The notes: a model not told the origin generated them from the sequence alone. Counted from the first letter of the stretch, positions 29,127 through 37,393 are shown. The stretch: DNA of 64,000 nt from Micavibrio sp. (GCA_002699085.1 PAAR01000016.1:1-64000), one strand, 5' to 3'. Program-made: numbers and translations.

Positions 29127-31323
29127 ACAGCATAAACACGGGGCTGAAAACCATTCTTGCTGTCATCACGGCGGGGACGAGAAAAAAGACCAGCAAACGC
29201 CACCGCCGGGCGCAAATGTGATTTATACCTGTCCTATGCACCCGGAAATCCGGCAGGAAGGCCCTGGCAATTGCCCGATTTGTGGCATGGCTTTAGAGCC
29301 GGAAACGATTACGGGCGAAGAAGGTGAAAACCCCGAGTTGAAGGATTTCCGCCGCCGCTTTTGGATCGGTCTTGTTTTAACGCTCCCTGTTTTCCTTTTA
29401 GAAATGGGCGCGCATGTGTTCGGCCTGCATTTCATCGGCCCGCACCTGTCAAACTGGATACAGCTGGCCTTTGGCACCCCGGTTGTTTTATGGGCGGGCT
29501 GGCCGTTTTTTGAACGCGCGTGGTTTTCGGTGAAACACCGCAGCCTCAATATGTTTACCCTTATTGCTATGGGAACGGGCGTGGCCTGGGTTTACAGCGT
29601 CATTGCTACGGCAGCGCCCGGCTTGTTCCCCGACACATTCAAAGGGGCGGAGGGCGCAGTCGCCGTTTATTTTGAAGCGGCGGCGGTCATTGTCGTGCTT
29701 GTCCTGCTCGGCCAGCTATTGGAATTAAAAGCGCGCGAACAGACAGGCGGCGCTATTCGTGCGCTGCTTGATCTAGCGCCAAAAACCGCGCGCCGGATCA
29801 ATGCAAACGGCGAGGATGAAGATGTGCCGCTCGATCAGGTCAAGGCGGGCGATTTACTCCGCGTCCGGCCCGGCGAGAAAGTGCCGCTGGACGGTATTGT
29901 GACCGAGGGCAGCAGTGCGGTCGATGAATCTATGGTCACCGGGGAATCCATGCCTGTTAAAAAAGAGCAGGATAGTAAAGTGATCGGCGGCACGATGAAC
30001 CAGACCGGAAGCTTTGTCATGAAGGCCGAGCGCGTGGGCAAGGACACGATGCTCTCGCAGATCGTACAGATGGTGGCGGAAGCGCAGCGCAGCCGTGCTC
30101 CGATTCAGCGTATGGCCGACCTTGTCGCCTCGTGGTTCGTTCCAGCTGTTATACTGGTTGCCGTGATTGCCTTTATTTTCTGGATGGTCTTCGGCCCGGC
30201 CCCGGCTTTTACCTATGCTCTGATTGCGGCTGTTAGCGTTTTAATTATTGCCTGTCCCTGCGCCTTGGGGCTGGCCACGCCCATGTCGATCATGGTCGGG
30301 GTCGGCAAGGGCGCGCAAGGCGGCGTGTTGATTAAAAACGCGGAAAGCCTGGAACGTATGGAAAAGGTCGATACGCTGGTGGTGGACAAGACCGGCACTC
30401 TGACCGAGGGCAAACCAACCGTGACAAAAATTGTGGCGGCTGAAAGTTTCGGCGAGGATGAGTTGTTGATGCTGGCCGCATCGTTGGAACAGGGCAGCGA
30501 ACACCCGCTGGCTCATGCCATTGTGATGGCCGCGAAGGACAAGGGGCTGGATTTAGCGCAGACTCAAGATTTTGACTCGCCTACTGGCAAAGGCGTGATT
30601 GGTACAATCAACGGGCGGGATGTTGCGCTTGGCAACGTGATGTTGATGGAAGAAAAGTCCATTGATGTATCGTCTTTATCGGCGCAGGCGGATGAGTTGC
30701 GCGCGGACGGTGCAACGGCAATTTTTATGGCTGTGGAGGGTAAAGCCGCCGGGATACTGGCGATTGCCGATCCGATCAAGGAAACTACGAAGGAAGCTAT
30801 TGATGCCCTGCATAAACTAGGAATCCGCATCGTCATGCTGACCGGCGATAACCGCCGCACAGCGGAAGCGGTCGCTAGAATGCTGAAGATCGAAGAAGTG
30901 GAAGCAGAAGTCCTGCCGGAGGATAAAAGTAAAATTGTTAAAAAGTTACAGGACGAAGGCAAGATTGTGGCTATGGCTGGAGACGGTACCAATGACGCTC
31001 CGGCGCTGGCCGCCGCCGATGTGGGCATTGCCATGGGGACGGGAACGGACGTGGCCATGGAAAGCGCGGGTGTGACTTTGCTTAAGGGGGATCTGACAGG
31101 CATCGTCCGCGCGCGTAAACTGTCTGTGGCGACCATGAATAATATCCGGCAAAACCTGTTCTTTGCGTTCATATATAACGCGGCAGGTGTGCCAATTGCG
31201 GCGGGGGTCTTGTATCCTGTTTTTGGCATTCTGCTCTCGCCCATTATTGCTGCTGCAGCTATGTCACTCTCTTCTGTGAGCGTGGTTGCGAATGCTCTAA
31301 GGTTACGCTTGCTTAAAATATGA
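29116..31323 (+). CDS. copA: copper-exporting P1B-type ATPase
   Basis: Cu(I) export ATPase of 735 residues. The N-terminus is His-rich and carries one CPMHPEIRQ...[11 protein letters not shown] metal module in place of classical CxxC HMA domains. Motifs seen in order are VTGESMPV (actuator), [12 protein letters not shown] (ion-binding CPC), [11 protein letters not shown] (phosphorylated Asp), SEHPLAHAI (P1B His-Pro), LTGDN and [11 protein letters not shown]. The order and CPC motif place it in the Cu+/Ag+ group. It is last in the operon and overlaps the APC permease gene by 11 bp. Confidence 0.94.
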   Translation: MGHEQHKHGAENHSCCHHGGDEKKDQQTPPPGANVIYTCPMHPEIRQEGPGNCPICGMALEPETITGEEGENPELKDFRRRFWIGLVLTLPVFLLEMGAHVFGLHFIGPHLSNWIQLAFGTPVVLWAGWPFFERAWFSVKHRSLNMFTLIAMGTGVAWVYSVIATAAPGLFPDTFKGAEGAVAVYFEAAAVIVVLVLLGQLLELKAREQTGGAIRALLDLAPKTARRINANGEDEDVPLDQVKAGDLLRVRPGEKVPLDGIVTEGSSAVDESMVTGESMPVKKEQDSKVIGGTMNQTGSFVMKAERVGKDTMLSQIVQMVAEAQRSRAPIQRMADLVASWFVPAVILVAVIAFIFWMVFGPAPAFTYALIAAVSVLIIACPCALGLATPMSIMVGVGKGAQGGVLIKNAESLERMEKVDTLVVDKTGTLTEGKPTVTKIVAAESFGEDELLMLAASLEQGSEHPLAHAIVMAAKDKGLDLAQTQDFDSPTGKGVIGTINGRDVALGNVMLMEEKSIDVSSLSAQADELRADGATAIFMAVEGKAAGILAIADPIKETTKEAIDALHKLGIRIVMLTGDNRRTAEAVARMLKIEEVEAEVLPEDKSKIVKKLQDEGKIVAMAGDGTNDAPALAAADVGIAMGTGTDVAMESAGVTLLKGDLTGIVRARKLSVATMNNIRQNLFFAFIYNAAGVPIAAGVLYPVFGILLSPIIAAAAMSLSSVSVVANALRLRLLKI

Positions 31324-31371
31324 GACACGCAGCTTTGCATCGATAGCGGTGTGGCTTTAAGCGCAGCCAGT

Positions 31372-32859
31372 CTATTCTTTATAAAGTTTCAGCCGCACGC
31401 CTTGTTCATCCGCTTCCGCCGGATCCATGAAGGCATTGGTTGCTGTGAGCTGGGCTCTGGCTTCTTCGAAATCATTCCAATCGACGCTTTGGGTGTATTT
31501 CTGGGCAAAATCCAGCGTGCGGATGAGCGGATCAGCCAGGCCGCTGTGAGTCAGTGCTTTTAGCGACGAAAGATAATTGCTGCGGTAAATGGTCGGAATG
31601 ATAATTTTTTGCTCATCTGCTGCCACCAGTTCTGCGTTCATCATGATGCGCGCGGCGCGGCCATTGCCGTCTGTGAAGGGATGAACTTCACTGATCAGAA
31701 ACATCATAAAAACAGCGCGGTGGAGCGGCACTTGCAGTCCCTGATAAATCTCAAAACCCTTTTCCAAAGTGCCTTCTACGAGATCCGGTATTACGAATTG
31801 CGTGGATCCGGCCTGATTGTTTTTAATTTTGAAATTGCCCGGGTGTTTATCGGGGCGCAGCTCCATAAAAACATGATGGCGTGATTTCAGAAGGTTGAAC
31901 AGCTCTTCGTTATTACGTGGCAGTTTCGACATTTCCTTTTGGTCGGAGACGATCCTAAAAGTGCCCAGAACGTCATGCGCATCTTCCGGCCGGTCGTTGG
32001 GGATGCGCCCGTTGAAAACGATATCGACGGCTTCCTCGATTTCAAATTCAGTGCCTTCGATGAAGTTGGAGAAATAGGCCTCGAAAAATGCCAGATTGCT
32101 TTGCGCCTGAGCACTCATATTTTTAGCCGGGCGCTGGCCAGGCGCAGTTGCTTTGAGGGCTTCAAATAGTTTCAGGAATACATCCAGACGCGCGGGATCA
32201 TAAGGTGCTCCTTTTTTGCGCGCCTGTCCGATATCGCTTTTCATCTCGGCATCTCTTGTGCCAAGCAAGGAGCCGATCAACTCATCCAGTTTTTTAAACT
32301 CTTTTTCCAGATCCAGATGTGGCGCAATCTGTCGTGCATCATCACGGATTTTATTAATGGCGCTTTCACCGCCCTGCCGGAGCAAGCGGTCGAGCTTCTC
32401 TTCAATGTCCTGCCGCGATAGGGTTCGCGGTATACTATCTCCGCGCGCGCGTGAAATACGCATGTTCTCCAGATAGGCGCGTGCGGTAGAGGATAAACGC
32501 ACGCCGCCTAAAAATTGCCGATCCTCATCCAGAGGTGCCGGTCCGGGACGGGGTTTAAAGGTAATACCCGGCAATTCCGTATCTCTTTTTTTCGAAGAGA
32601 TGATAAATACGCTGCCATCGGCGGCAGGCTGGTTTTCCATGGCCGTGCGGTCGGCTATCAGCGCATCGGGATAATAATCTTTGAGCAGAAAATACCAGTT
32701 CCTTTTAACAATCTCTTCCGGTGAGGCCGTCATATTTTTGGTATAAAGTCGTGTGCCCAGCTTGCGCAGTTTCCCGGCGCGCGTATACTTGCTGACGAGA
32801 TCTGTAATCTCGGTATTTGACACAAACACTTCCGGCAAGTCTTCATATAAAGTGGGCAT
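31372..32859 (-). CDS. class II Fic protein (AMPylase-type) with N-terminal winged-helix domain
   Basis: Protein of 495 residues. The catalytic Fic motif HPFTDGNGR lies at residues 393-401. An inhibitory-helix motif S-x3-E-G (SNFIEG, residues 264-269) precedes the Fic core, as in class II Fic enzymes that are auto-inhibited within one chain. The N-terminal ~80 residues (EITDLVSKYTRAGKLRKLGT, then LYTKNMTASPEEIVKRNWYF) resemble the winged-helix of AbiEi-type antitoxins, suggesting DNA binding and autoregulation. It probably transfers AMP from ATP to a protein hydroxyl group; target unknown. It converges on copA and stands alone near the island edge. Confidence 0.85.
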   Translation of the reverse strand: MPTLYEDLPEVFVSNTEITDLVSKYTRAGKLRKLGTRLYTKNMTASPEEIVKRNWYFLLKDYYPDALIADRTAMENQPAADGSVFIISSKKRDTELPGITFKPRPGPAPLDEDRQFLGGVRLSSTARAYLENMRISRARGDSIPRTLSRQDIEEKLDRLLRQGGESAINKIRDDARQIAPHLDLEKEFKKLDELIGSLLGTRDAEMKSDIGQARKKGAPYDPARLDVFLKLFEALKATAPGQRPAKNMSAQAQSNLAFFEAYFSNFIEGTEFEIEEAVDIVFNGRIPNDRPEDAHDVLGTFRIVSDQKEMSKLPRNNEELFNLLKSRHHVFMELRPDKHPGNFKIKNNQAGSTQFVIPDLVEGTLEKGFEIYQGLQVPLHRAVFMMFLISEVHPFTDGNGRAARIMMNAELVAADEQKIIIPTIYRSNYLSSLKALTHSGLADPLIRTLDFAQKYTQSVDWNDFEEARAQLTATNAFMDPAEADEQGVRLKLYKE

Positions 32860-32950
32860 TAAAAACTCCTTACACCTCCATTTTATATGTTTTTTGGGGT
32901 TTATAAAGTTAAAAATTCTATTTTTCGGGATTTAATATTGGAGAGATTAT

Positions 32951-32997
32951 ACTGTCCCAAGGGACACTGGCGGGACAGTTGAAAACAAAAAGGGACA
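32951..32997. repeat. GGGACA repeats upstream of the Fic gene
   Basis: ACTGTCCC (32951-32958) and GGGACAGT (32972-32979) form an 8-bp inverted repeat, with further GGGACA copies at 32961 and 32992. All lie within 47 bp in the 5' region of the Fic gene. A regulator site is plausible. The rest of 32860-33095 holds nothing recognisable. Confidence 0.4.
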
Positions 32998-33095
32998 ATA
33001 ATTTACGACTTACGACAAAACCACTTTCACGCTAACCTTTTGATTTGTTTGTTATATTCTGTTTTTGGCTGTTGTGGTTAATTGCCAGAATCCCC

Positions 33096-33140
33096 CTCAT
33101 AACCTGAAGGTCGTAGGTTCAAATCCTACTCCCGCAACCA
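33096..33140 (+). other. 3' half of an initiator tRNA-Met gene (integration scar)
   Basis: From CTCATAA (anticodon loop, CAU anticodon) the sequence follows a tRNA exactly. The 3' anticodon strand is CCTGA, the variable loop AGGTC, the T arm GTAGG-TTCAAAT-CCTAC (33113-33129), the acceptor 3' strand TCCCGCA, then A and encoded CCA. A72 fits the C1-A72 mismatch of bacterial initiator tRNAs. The bases 5' of the loop cannot pair, so the tRNA is truncated and non-functional. Identity beginning at the anticodon loop and ending at the gene end is the usual core of an att site in a tRNA gene. Confidence 0.75.
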
Positions 33141-33154
33141 ATTTACTAATTACG

Positions 33155-33187
33155 AACCGTTCTAACGCCAGTTATGAGCGGTTTTTT
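33155..33187 (+). terminator. intrinsic terminator after the tRNA fragment
   Basis: AACCGTTC-TAAC...GTTA-GAGCGGTT pairs with one or two mismatches, followed by TTTTTT ending at 33187. It lies 15 bp after the CCA, where a tRNA gene terminator is expected, which supports the view that the 3' flank of a real tRNA gene is kept here. Confidence 0.7.
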
Positions 33188-33438
33188 AATGCCTAAAACC
33201 CCAGTTTCCGTGCCGTTTTCGGGTGCAACCTGTTCACAAGCTCAGTCCATCATTTCTGTGAAAACAGGCTTTGTACCCTCAAAATACCCCCATCCGTCTA
33301 AAAACCTGTCGGCTACTTTGTAAACGACCAACAGGTTGTGAAGTAAGGTTTTTCAACGGTTTCAGCGCATCAGAATTTTTTGCAGTTCGAAAGAATAATC
33401 GCCCATCAAAAAAAACTTTCGAAAAGTTTTATTTTTTA
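33188..33438. other. non-coding leader of the recombinase region
   Basis: No convincing gene. An open frame from 33271 runs into the DUF2924 gene but its first ~90 codons look random. Present are an inverted pair CAACCTGTT (about 33218) / AACAGGTTG (about 33330) and a perfect 8-bp inverted repeat TTCGAAAG (33386-33393) / CTTTCGAA (33416-33423). They could be recombinase or regulator sites next to the attachment region. Confidence 0.35.
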
Positions 33439-33467
33439 TCGTCGTTTTTCAAACCCTTTGCAGACCT
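33439..33467 (+). promoter_or_regulatory. TCGTC-N16-GCAGACCT element, copy A
   Basis: TCGTC at 33439, exactly 16 nt, then GCAGACCT ending at 33467. It lies 73 bp before the DUF2924-recombinase operon. It shares both boxes, a GTTTTT after TCGTC, and the exact spacing with copies at 35741 and 36691. The layout resembles a two-box promoter. Confidence 0.6.
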
Positions 33468-33540
33468 GAAGAAACAGAGAGTTTTCGCTGGACTAAGTAC
33501 CAAAGCGAAGCATTTATGTCTAAAAACCAAGGGAAAAACA

Positions 33541-33972
33541 ATGCAAAACAACACCTTAGAAAGAGATATTGCCGAGTTGAATTACATGCCGATGGCACAT
33601 CTCAAAGAGCTTTGGCAAAGCTATTACAATACGCCCGCCCCACATTTTAATAAGCTCACGCTGGTAAATAAGCTCGCCTACCGCATGCAAGAATTAGAAT
33701 ATGGTGGCCTGACGCAAGAGGTCATCAATTTGCTGATGGATTACGGTAATGGCGTAAAGAAGAAACGCAAACGCAAAGCCATGAAACCCGTCGTTGGCAC
33801 ACGCCTGATGCGGGAATATGAAGGCGAAGAGCATTATGTCACTGTTCTGTCAAAGGGCTATGAATATCAGGGTAAAACCTATAAAAGCCTCAGCGCTATA
33901 GCCAAGCGGATCACAGGCACAAACTGGAACGGCAATTTGTTCTTTGGCCTGATTGCACGGGGGCATGCGTAA
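33541..33972 (+). CDS. DUF2924 protein, recombinase partner
   Basis: Protein of 143 residues. The ATG at 33541 is chosen over 33271 because family similarity (LERDIAELNYMPMAHLKELW) begins there and AGGGA precedes it. The DUF2924 body is followed by a basic stretch (KKKRKRKAMKP) and a second half, GTRLMREYEGEEHYVTVL, with a GKTYKSLSAIAKRITGTNWN segment like the DNA-binding SAP/RAMA-type end. DUF2924 genes almost always precede phage serine recombinases, as here with a TAATG overlap. Role unknown; probably a DNA-binding helper. Confidence 0.85.
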   Translation: MQNNTLERDIAELNYMPMAHLKELWQSYYNTPAPHFNKLTLVNKLAYRMQELEYGGLTQEVINLLMDYGNGVKKKRKRKAMKPVVGTRLMREYEGEEHYVTVLSKGYEYQGKTYKSLSAIAKRITGTNWNGNLFFGLIARGHA

Positions 33973-35309
33973 TGGATAAGAAAAAAGTTATTCGTTGCGC
34001 GGTTTATACGCGTAAATCAACCGAAGAAGGACTCGAGCAGCAATATAACACGCTGGATGCACAGCGCGATGCCGGTGAGAGTTATATCCAGTCCCAGCGC
34101 CATGAAGGCTGGGAGGTACTGTCCACGCGGTATGATGATGGTGGCTTCACGGGTGGAAATATGGATCGACCCGCTTTAAAGCGCCTGATTGAAGATATTA
34201 AGGCCAAAAAGATTGATGTGGTGGTGGTCTATAAAATTGACCGTCTTTCACGCTCCTTAGCTGACTTTGCTCAGATGGTGCAGATTTTTGATGCGCATGA
34301 TGTGAGCTTTGTATCCGTCACCCAGCACTTTAACACCAAAGACTCTATGGGCCGTTTAACGCTGAACATCCTGTTCAGCTTTGCCCAGTTTGAACGTGAA
34401 GTTATTGGCGAGCGTATTCGCGATAAGTTTGCCGCCTCCAAACAAAAAGGCATCTTTATGGGCGGGGCATTGCCGCTTGGATATAACTCAGTGGATCGTA
34501 AACTGGTTGTTGTGCGGGAAGAAGCTGCGCTGGTGGAGCATATTTTCAAACGCTATGTGCAGATAAAATCAATCGGGCAAATTATCAAAGAGCTCGACCT
34601 TAAAGGCTATAGAACCAAGATGTATGAAAGTGGCACTGGTAATTTACGCGGTGGGCGTAAGTTTAACAGGCAATATATCTATCGGATTTTGAATAACCCG
34701 CTTTATCTTGGCCAGATTGTTCACAAAGATAAAATCTATCCAGGCCAGCATGATGCCATTATTTCTCAAGCGCTTTGGGATAATGTTCACGCTATTTTAT
34801 CGCAAGATCGTGTGAAACGAGGCAATCACAACAAAAATACTAACCCGTCTCTTTTGCGGGGCATGGTGCGGTGCGGATGTTGTGACAGTGCGATGACACC
34901 AACCTTTACCAAAAAAGATCGGCGCATTTACCGCTATTATACCCCCACCAGCGCCATACACAGGGGCTATGATGCCTGCAAGGTTGGTCCGGTGCCGGCA
35001 GCAGAGATTGATGCGCTGGTGGTCGGCCACATCCGTAAATTTATAGAAAGCCCTGAGGTCATCACCCAAACACATGTCAAACTTCAATCCAGTGATGAAT
35101 GTCCGCATGATTTTGGCTTGCGAGAGCTTCGTGAGCATATCGGCGATTTTGATGGCTTTTGGAAATCATTAAAACCAAGAGAACGAAATAGGATTGCAGA
35201 GATTTTGGTGAAGAATGTCACCATCACCAATGACGAAGTGGCCATTGATATGCGTCTGGATGGTTTCACCACAATTACCAACACATTTACGAAAGGAGAT
35301 TTTTTATAA
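33972..35309 (+). CDS. serine recombinase (phage integrase)
   Basis: Large serine recombinase of 445 residues. The catalytic N-terminal resolvase domain has the nucleophile Ser16 in AVYTRKSTEEG, the YKIDRLSRSLADFAQM motif, and FAQFEREVIGERIRDK. The recombinase domain follows (GALPLGYN..., KSIGQIIKELDLKG), then a zinc-ribbon-like cluster (RCGCCDSAM ... DACKVG). It should catalyse integration and excision of the prophage. It is coupled by TAATG overlaps to the genes on either side. Confidence 0.93.
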   Translation: MDKKKVIRCAVYTRKSTEEGLEQQYNTLDAQRDAGESYIQSQRHEGWEVLSTRYDDGGFTGGNMDRPALKRLIEDIKAKKIDVVVVYKIDRLSRSLADFAQMVQIFDAHDVSFVSVTQHFNTKDSMGRLTLNILFSFAQFEREVIGERIRDKFAASKQKGIFMGGALPLGYNSVDRKLVVVREEAALVEHIFKRYVQIKSIGQIIKELDLKGYRTKMYESGTGNLRGGRKFNRQYIYRILNNPLYLGQIVHKDKIYPGQHDAIISQALWDNVHAILSQDRVKRGNHNKNTNPSLLRGMVRCGCCDSAMTPTFTKKDRRIYRYYTPTSAIHRGYDACKVGPVPAAEIDALVVGHIRKFIESPEVITQTHVKLQSSDECPHDFGLRELREHIGDFDGFWKSLKPRERNRIAEILVKNVTITNDEVAIDMRLDGFTTITNTFTKGDFL

Positions 35310-35734
35310 TGACAACCATATCTGTAAATGCTGCGCTGGACACGCTGCATATTCGTATCCCGATGCAATTTAGCCGTCGAAGCTCCCGCAAGATGATCGT
35401 AGGGCCAGACGGCAAAACAATCAGTGAAATGATTGACGCAGAGGCTGACAATACGGATTACACGTTCATCTCAGCGCTGGGCAAAGCGTTCTCGTGGCAA
35501 CGCATGCTTGATGAAGGAAAATACCAGACGCCTAAGGAGCTGGCTGAAAAGGAAAAGGTTGAAGTCACCCATATGTATCGTGTGATGCGTCTAACACTTC
35601 TTGCCCCCGATATTATCGAAGCGGTTTTAAACGGCAAACAGCCTCGCACGCTGACACTGCAAAATGTGGTGCGTGGTTTTCCGATTTCTTGGCAGGAGCA
35701 AAGAAAAGTTTTCGGGTTTTTAACGGACACATAA
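35309..35734 (+). CDS. phage ParB-like HTH protein downstream of the recombinase
   Basis: Protein of 141 residues. The N-terminal half contains RRSSRKMIVGPDGKTISEM. The C-terminal half is an HTH resembling the ParB/KorB central helices: TPKELAEKEKVEVTHMYRVM, LLAPDIIEAVLNGKQP. It starts in the recombinase stop codon (TAATG). Such proteins regularly follow DUF2924 and a recombinase in alphaproteobacterial prophages. A role as directionality or regulatory factor is inferred. Confidence 0.7.
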   Translation: MTTISVNAALDTLHIRIPMQFSRRSSRKMIVGPDGKTISEMIDAEADNTDYTFISALGKAFSWQRMLDEGKYQTPKELAEKEKVEVTHMYRVMRLTLLAPDIIEAVLNGKQPRTLTLQNVVRGFPISWQEQRKVFGFLTDT

Positions 35735-35740
35735 AAACTT

Positions 35741-35769
35741 TCGTCATTTTCTAAAAATTTTGCAGACCT
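35741..35769 (+). promoter_or_regulatory. TCGTC-N16-GCAGACCT element, copy B
   Basis: TCGTC at 35741, 16 nt, GCAGACCT ending at 35769; 35 bp before the ATG of a 54-residue ORF. Downstream of the box, ...AGGACAAACC matches AGGACCAAC after copy C, so the similarity extends beyond the two boxes. Confidence 0.65.
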
Positions 35770-35804
35770 AACCCATCAGGACAAACCAAGATTGGAGAAA
35801 CCTG

Positions 35805-35969
35805 ATGGAAACAAACATAAAAACAGACAACCATAATCATATTTTTGAAATTGCCGAGATATTGGCAGCGGCAATCATTCGCCAAGTAAAAAGCCCTTCG
35901 ATTCGCTTGGAAAACACATCTTTGTATGATGATAAAGATCATACAACCGCAACCAAAAAACATGAATGA
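35805..35969 (+). CDS. small phage protein, 54 residues
   Basis: Begins METNIKTDNHNHIFEIAEIL and ends KKHE, with a central helix AEILAAAIIRQVKSP. A GGAG at 35794 is well spaced from the ATG at 35805. It is acidic and basic in alternation, with no known motif. It lies between the ParB-like gene and the sigma-like gene, directly after conserved element copy B, which supports it being expressed. Function unknown. Confidence 0.55.
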   Translation: METNIKTDNHNHIFEIAEILAAAIIRQVKSPSIRLENTSLYDDKDHTTATKKHE

Positions 35970-36107
35970 TTTGAGCTATTTCCTTGGTAATAAGGCTTTC
36001 TCATACATCATGCATAATATGATTGTATTTTTAGAAGATTAACAGCTTCTAATTGAACCATTTTTTGCTTTTTTTCTTTCTGAGTTCCACAACTTGGAGA
36101 AGAAAAA

Positions 36108-36683
36108 ATGCCAAAGAACCGTTACGGCGGCGTGGATACCCACGCCGCTTTTTTTGTGTCTATAAAAGCTAAAAGCATGATCAAGACTGGGCTTTTCAGG
36201 CCAGAAGACAAAGAGGACATCGAGCAAGAGTTAATGATGGCCTACTTGAAGGACGAAGGAAATTTTAAAGGTGATCGGGCTGAAAAAGATGTCTTTACAC
36301 GCATGGTGATTAATCACCGCAGCATTCAAATGATCCGGGAGATTACGGCTGATAAACGGAAGGTCAGAATAAAAGAAGTTTCATTGGATCAACCTGCTTT
36401 TGATGATGAAGATACATTACTCATCGATCAGCTTGATGACACGGGTGGCTTGTGGGGTGACAAACCTTTTGAGAGCTATGCAGATTTATCGATCCAGCGC
36501 ATCGATATTTTGAAAATCAGAGAGTCATTGCCAGGGGAGCTTCAACAAACATTTGATCTTGTTATGGAGCATACAATCAGTGAAGCAGCGGAAATCTTAA
36601 AAATACCGCGCACCACATTTTCATCGCGTGTCAAAAAACTGAAGGAGTATCTGATGCAAAGTCAGTTCAAAAATTATTTTTGA
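36108..36683 (+). CDS. sigma-70-like factor of the prophage
   Basis: Protein of 191 residues with a region-2-like start (AAFFVSIKAKSMIKTG...EDKEDIEQELMMAYLK). A variable middle follows, then a region-4-like HTH at the end (SLPGELQQTFDLVMEHTISE, AAEILKIPRTTFSSRVKKLK). Sigma-like proteins of this type occur in early regions of alphaproteobacterial prophages. GGAG at 36095 precedes the ATG. Codons 7-16 lie inside a strong terminator-like hairpin. Three conserved two-box elements nearby are candidate targets; this is inference. Confidence 0.7.
   Translation: MPKNRYGGVDTHAAFFVSIKAKSMIKTGLFRPEDKEDIEQELMMAYLKDEGNFKGDRAEKDVFTRMVINHRSIQMIREITADKRKVRIKEVSLDQPAFDDEDTLLIDQLDDTGGLWGDKPFESYADLSIQRIDILKIRESLPGELQQTFDLVMEHTISEAAEILKIPRTTFSSRVKKLKEYLMQSQFKNYF
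36127..36155 (+). terminator. terminator-like hairpin inside the sigma-like coding sequence
   Basis: GCGGCGTGG (36127-36135), loop ATAC, CCACGCCGC (36140-36148), then seven T (36149-36155). The stem is a perfect 9 bp. It starts 19 nt after the A of the ATG and is translated as GGVDTHAAF. It has every mark of an intrinsic terminator, so it may act as an attenuator dependent on translation. Confidence 0.75.
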
Positions 36684-36690
36684 TTATTTT

Positions 36691-36719
36691 TCGTCGTTTT
36701 TAGGCGTTATCGCAGACCT
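36691..36719 (+). promoter_or_regulatory. TCGTC-N16-GCAGACCT element, copy C
   Basis: TCGTC at 36691, 16 nt, GCAGACCT ending at 36719; 36 bp before the ATG at 36756. This is almost the same distance to the start codon as in copy B (35 bp). Confidence 0.65.
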
Positions 36720-36755
36720 GCCTTTTAGGACCAACAAAACCTAGAAGGAGCAGAT

Positions 36756-37013
36756 ATGACTATGTCCGTACAAGAAAAAATCAACCTTGGTGATGCCGTT
36801 TTTAAATGGGTGCAACACACTCCGGTGGGGCATCTAAAAGATTTGAGCGATGACGATCTGGAAATGATCCGTCAGCAACTGATCAAGGAAGTCCGTGAGG
36901 TGGGACGAGCCTTGCATTGGATTGATGGGATTATCAAACTCAAATTGATTGAGCGCGCGAACAACTCCTCAAATCCTATTGTGCCAAATCCTATTAAAGG
37001 AGTGCGCTCATGA
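36756..37013 (+). CDS. phage protein of unknown function, 85 residues
   Basis: Mostly helical: VQEKINLGDAVFKWVQHTPV, then LSDDDLEMIRQQLIKEVREV, then ALHWIDGIIKLKL. AAGGAG is well placed before 36756. It is the first of three early genes joined by ATGA overlaps (with the DUF6362 gene, then the HTH gene). No motif recognised; the operon position suggests a replication-region accessory. Confidence 0.65.
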   Translation: MTMSVQEKINLGDAVFKWVQHTPVGHLKDLSDDDLEMIRQQLIKEVREVGRALHWIDGIIKLKLIERANNSSNPIVPNPIKGVRS

Positions 37014-37393
37014 AACAAGCCAAGACCGTCACCGTAAAACAAAAATACGTGGAAGACCGCATTCATGACGCAGCGCGCACGCTTCGCCGATTACCCGAGG
37101 AGCGTGTTCAGGGATATTTCAGCACATGGCCAAAAATCAAGCGCGATGAAATGGAAATCCTGCAGATGGAAAAAGAGCCGATGCGGATCAGGCCAAGTAT
37201 GGACGATATCACCGAAATGGAGGAAGTCCTGTTTGTGTGGCTGCGCTGGTTGGAGGTGGACGAGCGTAAGCTCGTCTGGCAACGGGCGGAACGTGTGCGC
37301 TGGAAGCTGATATGCGTGCAGTTTGGCGTGGGTCGCACAAAGGCGTGGGAGATGTATAAATGCGCGCTAGGTAAGATCGCCGCCCGCATATGA
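37010..37393 (+). CDS. DUF6362-like phage protein
   Basis: Protein of 127 residues with strong similarity in form to DUF6362: VEDRIHDAARTLRRLP near the start, RIRPSMDDITEMEEVLFVWL in the middle, and WKLICVQFGVGRTKAWEMYK at the end. The last block looks like an HTH. It overlaps its neighbours by ATGA on both sides. In related prophages it lies near DNA methylase and terminase genes, which here are found only after the metal-resistance block. Function unknown; DNA binding likely. Confidence 0.7.
   Translation: MKQAKTVTVKQKYVEDRIHDAARTLRRLPEERVQGYFSTWPKIKRDEMEILQMEKEPMRIRPSMDDITEMEEVLFVWLRWLEVDERKLVWQRAERVRWKLICVQFGVGRTKAWEMYKCALGKIAARI

Noticed and set aside
30564-31340. 258-codon minus-strand ORF over the 3' part of copA
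   Set aside because: Antisense shadow with Ala/Ser/Pro-rich composition and no motif; the plus-strand P-type ATPase is unambiguous.
33096-33140. Functional tRNA-Met
   Set aside because: The 5' half, including acceptor 5' strand, D arm and 5' anticodon strand, is missing; upstream bases cannot pair.
33271-33540. N-terminal extension of the DUF2924 frame
   Set aside because: The first ~90 codons are low-quality (many Phe/Lys/Cys, no family similarity), contain conserved DNA element copy A, and a good start with a Shine-Dalgarno site exists at 33541.
33096-33972. tRNA fragment as the left attachment site of the prophage to the right
   Set aside because: For a rightward element in this orientation the left junction should retain an intact tRNA. 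Here it is truncated, and large serine recombinases usually do not use tRNA 3' ends. Kept only as an alternative.
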